From Ambrosia x helenae (Eukaryota; Streptophyta; Magnoliopsida; Asterales; Asteraceae): DNA of 64,000 nt. Location: assembly GCA_030844895.1 (NCBI GenBank), contig CM061229.1, positions 137,919,206 through 137,983,205 of the forward strand. Direction: 5' to 3'. Made by a program: the position numbers and the translations under genes. This document shows positions 42,946 to 53,600 of this stretch, one piece after another (the stretch's first letter is position 1; every line of letters starts with the position of its first letter). Below the pieces are notes generated by a model, which worked only from the letters and a program-made list of their open reading frames with translations, was not told where the DNA came from and made no database searches.

Positions 42946-45141
42946 ACTAGTAAATTTACCCTGCGCGTTGCGCCAGGAACCATTTAAGAGAAAATTAGCG
43001 TTTTACCAGTTCTACAGAACTGACCCATTTGCTACCTTTAGTTGAATCTGAAAGAACTGGGAAGCATAAAATTCTAACTGTGTATACATCATGATATTCT
43101 CCTACCTGTGCATTATAAAAAAATGAGCATCAAATGAATGGAAAAAGAGAGCTCTCCACACCCTTTTATAAAAATATATTTACCTCTTCAAGCATAATAA
43201 AACATTATGATCAGTAACCATTTCCACATGAAGAGCAGAGTTTAGAGCATCTCATCTTTCTTTTGACTTTCAGTACTCCCATTTAGACTATTCTATCATT
43301 GATCTTCAAAATTAACAACAATCTTGGTCCGTTATGCTCCAACACACGCAAGCCAATGTATGCATATCCTACGTGTGTATATATATACAGAGAGAGGGTT
43401 TCTTGATTCTATGCAGTTAAAAAAACATTGTAGTGATAAATGAATTATAATATCTCTTTTCACTTCTTAAAGACAGTTCCACTCTGATAATGCGGCCACA
43501 TCTTCCCATTTCCCAACATGACCCTTCTATATGTTTATATTAATAAAAATTTATAAAGGTATAAAAACATAGTTGAGATATATAGAGTACAATTTTTACC
43601 GAGTGACGTCTATGTTACTTTGATGGTCCAGCTGAAATGTGATGATACATCTTTTCACATGCTAAGTACTTTTGTCTGAGAACATGCATGTCCAAACTTA
43701 TACAACATATAAACTCAATATATGTTACCATGTGTTTGTATGTGACTATTTAGAAGTATACAACTAAGTGCATCTGAACTTCATGGTTAGATTGTTTCAA
43801 GTATAATGTACTAAAATTAAGTTATTATTCACAAAATCAGAATGTTTACCAACAAAAAGGCATGAGTGTTTTACTTAAAAACTTAGATGGTTGGATGCCC
43901 TCAATTTTGAAACTACTCGAAACGTGTATAAAAAGACATCAAGTCATTAAAACTGGGCCATTTGGGTCGTGTAACAAAAGTGTCCCTTTTGACCCGTTTA
44001 ATAGACATAACACATTCGAACAATTTTAGGAGAGTTTAAGAGAAAATGAGCGTTTTACATGTTCTATAAAACTGACCCGTTCGACCCATGTAATAAAATT
44101 TGAGAAAGCGTCAACAAAATGGTAGTAGGTGGCAAATGGCCTCAGCCGAGGTAGTTGTTTGATTATAAACTAATAACATAGATCCTAAATCCTACATTCC
44201 TTATGATATTAATTACTTAAAGCATGTACCTTTTACATGCAGTTTGACCTTTTACTTCGCATCTGCATTTTTCCTTTACAATGTTGTTAATCTGCAACAA
44301 AAAAAAAATCAATATAATGATTCAAAAGGGAACGTCGAAAGCCTCAACCGATTCTGATTAAAAACACACCGTAAACAAAAAAGGAAAAAAATTCCTGTAT
44401 TGATTGTTTATAATTAGCATAAGTGCATAACCATATAAACATTTCATACCACTTCATTCAACAAATTTACTTGAAATTCGTGAATAATTAAAGTCATAAG
44501 AATATCAAAAAAGAAAACTATAGGAATTGATAACCTGAAATGGACGATACCCAAAACTATGCGGACCAAGTACTTTATGTCGAAAGCTCCAATCACTGTT
44601 TTGCGTTTACACCAGAATTTATAGCCTATTATCTTTGATCTATTTTACATGCCTAAAAAGATAAAAATCAAAAACCAAATTCATACATATAATCAAGCTC
44701 TCACATACAGCGAAGCCCTAGAAAAGACTTAACAGTCGCTAACCTGGGTGAAATCGATCGATTATGTGGGGGGCTTTCGTGGGGGATCAATTGCAACAGC
44801 ATGAAACCATGTTTATGCCGCCTTTCAAAGAACAGAAAGCGTGGGGTTGCTGGTGGCTGGCTGAACGGAGGTCGTCGTCGGAGGGTAGGTTGAAGAAGAG
44901 GGAATAAGAGGGTTTTTGGTGTGTGTGGTGGTGACGTATTGTTTGGGAAGAAGAAGGGGAGATGAGAATTGGAAATGAAAAAAGAAAAGGTTTTTTTGGG
45001 CGTTTGGCTAAAACTTTTTTGAAATACTCCCAAAGCATCCGGTACAACCCAAACATGCACCCAAAATTATTGTATGGAAGAGGAACTGTTGTGCAATAGT
45101 GGATTATGCGAGAGGAAGCTAACTTGCTAAATATAGCATGA
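42946..45141 (-). mobile_element. Helitron, minus strand, 2.2 kb
   Basis: On the minus strand it starts A|TCATGCTATATTTAGC (plus 45141) and ends CTAGT|T (plus 42946). The 3' end has the stem CCTGGCGC-AAC-GCGCAGG about 10 bp before CTAGT, as expected. The flanks rejoin into a copy of the sequence at 42727-42825, giving an A/T target. Inside, GAGAAAAT(T/G)AGCGTTTTAC plus CTGACCC is a direct repeat at 42988 and 44042. Near its 5' end (plus 44701-45060) an open frame with Phe/Pro/His-rich low-complexity content may be a captured exon or leader; I assign no function. No Rep/helicase is present, so it is nonautonomous. Confidence 0.75.
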
Positions 45142-45199
45142 TAAATGTCTTTAAAATATTTGGTCCTCCTAAGATCATTCTAATTCAAGTTTGGTATTC

Positions 45200-46011
45200 A
45201 AATGCTGCTTGGGTTTTAAAGGTCACATGATCGAGGCAACTAGGATGTTGCATTAAACCGAACTTCAGATGTAGTTAATGTTGAGATGGAGAAATTGCAG
45301 TGCTTGATTTAAAGTTTGTCAGATATCATGAAGAAATGCAGTGTTTGTCAGTGTCAGATATCATGAAGATTGAAGTGAGATAATTAGGGGATGGTGTCAT
45401 TACCGTACAGATTGATTTGTTAAATGTGTGAGAGTTTTCGAGACAAAAATGATGAGTTGTTGCCGATCGTTGAAAGATAAACTTTTATCACTTGCCGATT
45501 AGTAGAACCATTTGATCTAATGTAAAGCTAGTCGGGGTGGATGTTATGGTAGTTGATCAAGTTTGGGTTACTGACTAATCAAGACATGCTTATCTTAAGA
45601 GGAAGTCTGATACAAAAACTTCAAGGATTTGGTTTTGCTGCAAAACTCGAGTCAAAGAAACTGCAAAATCAGAAACATCAGTAAAGGTGGAATCCGTTGA
45701 CCCAACAAGGTTGTCATCAACGAAAGACTTGACTTAAGTTGCAATATATTCAACACATCATTCGACAGAAATGTCCAAGGGAAATCTTTTAGTGAATTTC
45801 GGGTTTGTCAGTTGTTGTGCGAATAGACTAGGAATAGTTAGGTGTTGAATAAGTGCTTGTATTGTAATACGAGATTTAGTGATCGGGTGTTTGATGTAAG
45901 TGATGCAGTTTAATCACTATGACCCTTAATGATCGAGCCTCACATATAAATATCCAATCACTAACACAATTCACAAGTTCTCCTCCCCTACACCTCCATT
46001 GTTAGATCCTT

Positions 46012-46064
<53 letters not shown>

Positions 46065-46097
46065 TTGAGTTTGTGTGTTGTGGAAGGGAGATCATAG
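45200..46097. other. Intergenic with promoter-like or LTR-like segment
   Basis: At 45775-46060 GTCCAAGGGAAATCTTTTAG, a CATATAAATATCC TATA-like box at about 45943 and a long GA tract follow in an order reminiscent of a Ty1/copia LTR U3-R region. No partner LTR was found. The (GA)n tract covers 46013-46059. Confidence 0.3.
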
Positions 46098-46600
46098 ATG
46101 TGATCACCTCTGTTTGACGATGTTATAAACAGAGTTGCACCTGGGACTTGATTTTATGCTAATGATGTGGAGTATGATTACGGGTATTATCTTATCGATG
46201 ATGGTCTGTGTTTGTCAAAGGATACTTAAGTCAACTATATTTCATGAAAAAACAAGAATCTGCACGGAGAGATATTAAAAGAACGTTCGGGGTTTTGAAG
46301 AAAAGATGGGGTATAGTTGCCCAACCTGCTAGGATTTGGGATAAAGAAAAATTAAAGAATGTTATTATGCTTATATTAGTTTACATAACATGATTTTGGA
46401 GGACTCTGGCTAAGCGATTTGTCAAGATTTTAATGCAAATGACATGGAACTACCGCCGTCAACATTAAACGCGGAAGAAAGACTAGCTATCCTTATGAAA
46501 TTGCGTTGTCGCGATACATATAACAATCTTCATGTGGACTTGACAAGCCATCTATGGGTTAATCGCCCGAATGAGGACGACGACGAGGCTGACAATTAAA
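46098..46600 (+). pseudogene. PIF/Harbinger transposase C-terminal relic
   Basis: The plus strand reads SPLFDDVINRVAPGT, stop, FYANDVEYDYGYYLIDDG, then after a frame change QESARRDIKRTFGVLKKRWGIVAQPARIW (46242-46340). It then continues in another frame with MILEDSG, a stop, and ELPPSTLNAEERLAILMKLR to ...NEDDDEADN and a stop near 46600. These correspond to the last third of a DDE_Tnp_4 transposase, including the region of the catalytic Glu, where this copy has R-D-I-K-R in place of D-(I/V)-E-R. Multiple stops and frame changes make it dead. No Harbinger ends were found around it. Confidence 0.75.
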
Positions 46601-46964
46601 CCTTTTGTTTTTTTAATACTGTAGTAATTTTTTATGTTGTAAGTTTTTTTAGTTTATTCTTGTAATTCGTATTTAAATAAATAAAATATAATTCGTATTT
46701 AAATAAATAGAATATAAATTGTATAAATCAATACTTGAGGGTTGATTATAGTTTAGTTATTCCATAAGAACATGTGTAGTGGTCTCGTAGTTAAGGATTT
46801 CACGCAGTCAAACCATGCCAACACCACCCCATCTCATGCTTTGACGTGTGAAAGCTTCTTGCGTGGTTTGTATCTCGGGGGAGAAGAATTGTGGAAGCCT
46901 TAAGAAACTCACACACATGTGTGTGTATATATATAATGATTGAAGGCATGTGAAACGAGTCGAA

Positions 46965-47090
46965 TTTTTTTTTTTTGAATGGCTAATGTTGCTAGCAATA
47001 TATTTACAGCCGATACTCTTGTCTAGATTTGAACATAGTATCTTCCCTCTAAGAGGCATAAGCATCTATCAAAATGGGCTACCTCCACAT
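46965..47090 (-). mobile_element. SINE-like relic
   Basis: On the minus strand it has a box-A-like TAGCCCATTTTG (plus 47070-47081), box-B-like GTTCAAATC (plus about 47026-47034) and ends TTAGCCATTC followed by twelve A (plus 46965-46976). The tail matches the SINE-like sequences at 9426 and 10248. No target duplication was seen. Confidence 0.5.
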
Positions 47091-47154
47091 TGGCGAAACG
47101 GGTCAAATCACTACACCATTTTTTTTTATTAAAAGTGTCAATGCTAACGTGTAC

Positions 47155-47535
47155 CTTGGTTTTCAAAAGCGCGCTTAAGAGCAAAGCGCACCTAGGTGTA
47201 AATCCGTGCCTTATGTAACCCTAGGCGAGCAGTGTACGAAAAGCGCAAGAAAAACGCAAAAAGCGCAAGTAAAGCGCGCTTTTTGTACACATGATGTTTT
47301 TGTGCTTAAATTTGTTATACATGTAGCTAAAAAGGTTGTACATTTTAGTTAAATCATATAGATACCTTATTTGTATCTATATTTTGAGTAAATAATGCTA
47401 AAAACCTATAGCATATATAAAAACAATTAGATAATTGTCTTGCGCCTCGCGTACGAAAAACCCACCGTTTTTACGCTTTGCGCCTCGATTTTAGACCTCG
47501 TCGCTTTTGTGCGCTTCACGCTTTTTAAAACCAAG
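47155..47535. mobile_element. hAT-like MITE, copy B
   Basis: Termini CTTGGTTTTCAAAAGCG and CGCTTTTTAAAACCAAG are inverted repeats, and the 8-bp duplication ACGTGTAC is intact at 47147-47154 and 47536-47543. It is homologous to the copy at 100-472 along its length (shared interior: TAAATCATATAGA/TAAATCATTTAAA, GCTAAAAACCTATAG, CCCACCG, GACCTCGTCGCTT). Its right-hand duplication is directly abutted by the LTR retrotransposon. Confidence 0.85.
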
Positions 47536-47543
47536 ACGTGTAC

Positions 47544-50060
47544 TATGACACCCGGCAAATTCTGGTTAACAACGTTGTCTAGATGAAAGTCTACCTTAGC
47601 GAGTCACGCGTATATTGTACTTAACTGGGTTAGTTAAGTCGGGTTATAGTTCGGGAACTATTGGTTTAGTCTAGAGGTTCATTAGATGTCGGTCCTTAAC
47701 CAAGTGTACAAACGGTGACGATCGGTAGGATCGTCAGGGCATACGGAACATACGAGTCTCGAGTCCCGGGAATTGGTGAACGAGTGTGAAAATGTGTATT
47801 TACTTGTGTTATGTGTTTACAATCATTATGTGACTTGTCGGTACGTTAATATGTGTTAACATATGTTAAAACGGGGTTTAACGCGCAAAACACACGAGAT
47901 TAACCCCTACAGGCGATTAGGAAGCCTAATCGCCCATAGGGGAGGCGAGTAGGCAACATATGGGGCGATTGGGTGGCTAATCGTGTGAAGGTATAGGCGA
48001 TTAGGCCTAATCGCGTGAACCTTCATGCGATTAGCATTCCTAATCGCGTATAGGAGCTGCACAATCGCTAGTTACGGGCTGGACGACTAAAAACGACTAT
48101 AAATACCATACTTAACCTCCTAAACTTCATTATACAAACCCTAGTCGTCCCATAACCCGCCCCAACACATAAACAACCTCTGGAAGGCGATTTTTGATCA
48201 AAACACAAGGTTTCAAGCTTGAATCATCATACTTTCATAATCCTAAGGTTTGATTTTCATCCATAATTCTTTATAAACGTTTTTAATCAATCCCTAAGGG
48301 TCCAGACCTGTTGTTAAACGAAAAAGCTTTCTGAAAATCGTCAATAAGGGTTGTTAATCGGATTATAACTAATATGCATGCATTATGAGTGTGTATGATT
48401 AGAAAGCTAGGGTTTTTATGATTCATGATGATGATTTGATATGTTATTATGATAGATCAGTATTGATATTGATATTATGATGATAGGAATCTCAGTAATT
48501 GATTATTAGGGTTATTGTTATGCATGTTAGTATGATGATTGCATGCTATGTGTATGGTGTTTGGATTACTTGATTTCATGCAGGACTGATTATACGAGAT
48601 TAAACGAAGGATTTTGGTTTAAACATGTTTAGAATAGTTATTGGGATGATATTGGGTAGTTACACACGTTCTGGATTTGATTTGGAGCGTTAAACGCGCG
48701 AAAAACCGGAACAACAAGGTTACAGGCGAGTAGCCTTGCTAATCGCCTGTGTTATAGGCGAGTAGGGTGCTAATCGCCTATAACTCACGCGATTAGCCCT
48801 ACTCGTGTGACATCAGGGGCGAGTAGCCCCAGTCGCGTGACATCAGGGGCGATTAGTCCCAGTCGCGTGATCATTCATGCGATTAGCCTCCCTAATCGCG
48901 TGTACTGCTGCTGTAAGTGTATTTTAGCATTCCGAGACCTGATTTGACATGTAGTAACATGCTAGGAACCTCGTAACATATATAATAGCTTAGTAACATA
49001 TGTTTGGATGTAATTCGGTGATACGTGAACTATGTGCTATAACTTGTTGTGCGTTAACGTATGTTAAGTGTAATTGCGTTATTATATGTTTTGGAGCGTA
49101 AACATAACACGGGGAGTCTCGGGTCACCACTGGGATGTCGAGTCTTGTACTTTGGGTCAGTTAAACAGTCACGGTGTTTTCAAACAAACTTGGTTATGGT
49201 CTGGACATCTAGGGACTAATTAACCTGCGGGTTATTAGTCTAAGTACTTGTAACTGTCATATGTTAGGTCGCCGCTTACGGGACTAGCATAGCAGCTGGG
49301 TTTACTCGGGTTAAGGAGTAACGCAACTTAAGGTGAGTTTACGGCCCCTCTTTTAAACTGGTTTCATACTTTCGGGGGAGAAAACATGTGTTAAAACGAT
49401 TATTTGGTAACTACTGTCATACTATGGGTTTCTATTGTGTACTACACGATCTTTGGAAGTCCCGGGGGGAACCATGAATGTGCGGGTTTGCACAACGGGG
49501 AAATGTGAATAGCGCTATTGGGAGTGACCAACCCCGCTCGTCGACTTGGAGGGTCGGCGGGTGCATATTGTCTCAAACAGGAACAACAGGAACAACAGGA
49601 ACTACATCGGGCATACTTTTGGTATTCGCGTTAGTAATGGTTTTCCAATCGTGGTAGTAACAAAACGTACGCCTAGCTAGCGTATACTGGTTTTCGATTT
49701 ATTATAGTATGGACAGGTGGACTTGGTACTTGGATACAAAACCTGTAAACTCACCAGCATTTTTGTGCTGACGTAAACTTTTACATGTTTTCTCAGGTCG
49801 CTAAGGTAGCACGACTGGACTAGGGCGCACGCGTCTGCACGGCGTCTAACTAGGGTTGCATGGTCTTTTGAACATTGAACTATTATTTCATTGTTGAGTA
49901 CTGTTTTTGAATAAGCTTCCGCTGTAAACGGGATTTTAAACTATGTTTTGAAATTGCATTTATATTCATTTAGACTTGTTTATTGTGATCGTTGGTTTGG
50001 ATCCTGGTTTGTCATGCGCCTCGCGGTAAAACTCCGCAAGTGGATTTTGAGGGTGTGACA
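47544..50060 (+). repeat. 5' LTR
   Basis: It starts TATGACACCC (the partner LTR has TGTGACACCC, so the second base has mutated) and ends GGGTGTGACA. A TATA box TATAAATA lies at 48098-48105. Clusters of GCGATTAG/CTAATCGC palindromes lie at 47922-48070 and 48722-48905. A strong donor-like AAGGTGAGT at 49330-49338 and acceptor-like TTTTCTCAG at about 49789-49797 could allow leader splicing. Confidence 0.95.
48098..48105 (+). promoter_or_regulatory. TATA box of the 5' LTR
   Basis: TATAAATA sits about 555 bases into the LTR and just downstream of the first palindrome cluster. Transcription would start about 30 bases further on, giving a U3 of roughly 590 bases. The same site is in the 3' LTR at about 55972. 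Confidence 0.6.
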
Positions 50061-50063
50061 GAT

Positions 50064-50076
50064 TGGTATCAGAGCC
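50064..50076 (+). promoter_or_regulatory. Primer-binding site (initiator tRNA-Met)
   Basis: TGGTATCAGAGCC begins three bases after the 5' LTR end and is the standard complement of the 3' end of plant initiator methionine tRNA, which primes minus-strand DNA synthesis. Most plant Ty3/gypsy and copia elements use it. Confidence 0.9.
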
Positions 50077-50616
50077 AATGGTTATAGTGAACTAGGACTG
50101 CATGTAGAGTCTAGTCTATAGCCGAGTCGCACACACTAGACGATCACATGGTACTAAATGTTATAGTGGTTTACGTATGGTCTTGTCGGGGTGTCTCTAA
50201 ATCGTTGGTCTTTCTACGTTACATCATCCGTTCTATCTTAGGTTGGGTTACTTGTTATCTAGGCAGTGTAGTCTATTGGAGTAACTCGTGTGCTCTTGAG
50301 ATTTGTCCATGGCTCGGACATCTCCCTTTCGCACTCCAATAGAAACACTTGTCATAAACTACCGTAGTATTACGGTGTGTAGCTAAGAGTCTATGTTCGG
50401 TGATTTGAACTTTGAACTAGGAGAACACTTGGAGGACCATGTAGAGCGTTTTATCATTTTGGGTGCACACAAAATCATAAAACGAAATGCATGGAAGCCC
50501 TAGTGAGCTCTGGGTTTGAGGGGATAGTCCTGGATTGGATCTAGCTTTGATCTTGTGAACATTAGTGGTTATCTTTAACTGCGAAACTAAATTTTCTCGT
50601 TCTTTCTGCCAGAATC
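50077..50616 (+). other. Untranslated leader of the retrotransposon
   Basis: About 540 bases lie between the primer-binding site and the first gag ATG. A 64-codon open frame at 50148-50342 has no recognisable domain and is not called. Confidence 0.5.
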
Positions 50617-53600
50617 ATGTCTGGAGTGCGTGGAGGACGTGGAGGTGGTCGCAATGGTGGATGTGGTGGTGGTCGCGGTGGTGCTGGTGGTCGTGGTGGA
50701 GGTATTAACCTATCACAGGCTGATCTGAACAACTTGCTCCAAGCTGCCTTTCAGTTAGGGCACAACGGTGGTGGTAAGTTGTTTTATCCATTTTCTTTGC
50801 CTCATTGGTGAACCTTGTTTACGTTATTCGTGGTTTCTCATACGTTTCATTTCAGGTGGTCCTGTTGACCCACCCCCACCCATGTGCACCTACAAGATGT
50901 TCCGGGACTGTAAGCCCCAGGAATTCTCTGGCACTGAGGGTGCGGTTAGCTTGCTTAGGTGGTTGGAGAAAGTGGAGTCAGTATTTCTGATGTGTAACTG
51001 TCTCCCAGAAGATCGGGTAAAGTATTCGGCAGCGTTATTTCAGGACGTGGCATTGACTTGGTGGAATGGCATCACCCAGAACATGGGTATTGGGGAGGCA
51101 TATGCTATGCCATGGGAGAATTTTGTGCAGTTACTGAAGCGTGAGTATTGTCCGAGGGAAGAGGTACAGAAACTGGAGCATGAGGTGTGGAACCTCAAGA
51201 TGACTGGGTCGGAAATTGAGAAGTATACTGTGAGGCGGAATGAGTTGGCAGTGCTGTGTCTCGATCTGCACGTGCCAGAATATCGTAGGATTGAACACTA
51301 TGTCTCAGGGTTAGTACCGGAAATTGCAGGGTTAGTGGCTGCTGGAAATCATCCTACGTATGCAGAGGTAGTTCGATCGGCCCATAGGATGACCAACTTA
51401 AAAGTGAATGAGGGGATTTTGCCTGCGAAGGGTTCAATAGTTAAGGCCCCAGAGAACAACAAGCGCAAGTGGGAAAACGACGGGAAAGGATCTGGGTCTG
51501 CACAGCAGGGTAAAAGGTTTGATAATGGGAGTTCATCTTCTTCGGGTAACAAGCAGGGTGGTTATGCGGGAAAACTGCCCAAATGCAACAAGTGTGGACG
51601 CCATCACCAAGGGAACTGCGACAGTAACCGTTGTCACCGCTGCCAGCGAACAGGGCATTATGCTAAGGATTGTCGGGCTACACTTCCATCGACTCAGGCT
51701 CCGACTAACAGCTCAGCTCCGACTACTCAGGGGACTACAGGGAAACAAGGATGCTACAACTGTGGCGACACTGGGCATTACAAGAAGGATTGCCCAAAAC
51801 TGAAGCAGGGTGGGAACAACGGGAATGGGAACAACGGGGGCGGCGGCAGAAATGCACGTGCCTTCGTCATTGGAGCCGCTGAGGCTAGACAGGACCCTGA
51901 CACAGTCACCGGTACGTTTCTTCTCAATAATCGTTCTGTTAGTGTGTTATTTGATTCTGGTGCCGACAAGAGTTTTGTATCCATGGATGTTAGTCGACTG
52001 CTAGATGTAGTACCCGTACCATTAGAAACCAAGTATATTATTGAGTTAGCTGACGGGAAAACGATTGAAGCTACTAGTATCCTTCGGGAGTGTAAATTAG
52101 AGTTATCGGGTTTATCGTTCCCCATCGACCTTATGCCGGTACCTTTGGGTAGTTTTGACGTTGTGGTAGGAATGGATTGGTTATCTTTGTATCGCGCGGA
52201 GATTGTCTGTTACGATAAGGTTATTCGGATTCCTCTCCCTGATGGAGAATTTCTTTCTGTGTACGGTATCAAGGGTGGTGTTCCGCTAAATATCATCTTT
52301 AGCATGAAAGCCCTTAAGTGTCTTCGAAAGGGTTATCCAGCCGTTTTGGCGCTTTTATCTGTTTCCTCTAGTGATGAGAAGAAGATCGACGATATTCCGG
52401 TGGTACGCGAATTTCCTGATGTTTTTCCCGATGATTTATCTGGTCTTCCTCCTCATCGTCAAGTCGAGTTCGGTATTGATCTTGTACCAGGGGCTGCTCC
52501 TATTGCTCGGGCCCCCTACCGTCTTGCACCTCCCGAGATGCAGGAGTTGTCTAGTCAGTTACAGGAACTCTTGGACAAGGGTTTCATCCGACCAAGTTCT
52601 TCCCCTTGGGGAGCCCCGATTCTATTTGTTAAGAAGAAGGATGGAAGTTTCCGGTTGTGTGTGGACTACAGAGAACTGAACAAATTGACCGTCAAGAACC
52701 GTTATCCTCTTCCGCATATTGATGATCTATTCGACCAACTTCAGGGTTCTAGTTATTATTCCAAGATCGATTTGAGGTCCGGTTATCATCAACTGCGCGT
52801 CAGGGAGGCTGACGTTGCAAAGACTGCTTTTCGAACACGTTACGGCCATTTCGAATTCTTGGTCATGCCTTTCGGTCTCACGAACGCACCGGCGGTTTTC
52901 ATGGACTTGATGAACCGCGTCTGTAAACCATATTTGGACAAATTCGTCATTGTGTTTATTGATGACATTCTGATCTACTCCAAGAACGAGACCGAACACG
53001 GGGGACATCTGCGGTTAGTTTTGGAACTCTTGCGACGGGAACAACTTTACGCCAAGTTCTCAAAGTGTGACTTTTGGTTACGCGAAGTTCAATTCCTAGG
53101 ACATGTGGTTAATGAACTAGGGATTCATGTCGATCCAGCTAAGATCGAAGCGATCAAGGACTGGGGAGCACCAAAGACGCCAACTGAGGTGCGGCAATTC
53201 CTAGGCCTTGCGGGCTATTATCGTCGTTTCATTCAGGGGTTCTCGAAGATTGCTCAACCCCTCACCATTCTCACTCAGAAGGATAGGAAGTTCGACTGGG
53301 GTGAACCACAAGAGTCCGCGTTTGAAGAACTGAAGTCTAAACTGTGTTCTGCTCCTATTTTGTCTTTACCTGAGGGTCCTGATGATTTTGTTGTTTACTG
53401 TGATGCTTCCATTCATGGACTCGGTTGCGTGTTGATGCAACGCGAGAAAGTGATTGCGTATGCTTCTCGTCAACTCAAAGTGCACGAGAAGAACTACACA
53501 ACTCATGACTTGGAGTTGGGTGCCGTGGTATTCGCGTTGAAAATTTGGAGACATTACTTGTACGGTACCAAATGCACCATCTACACCGATCACAAGAGTC

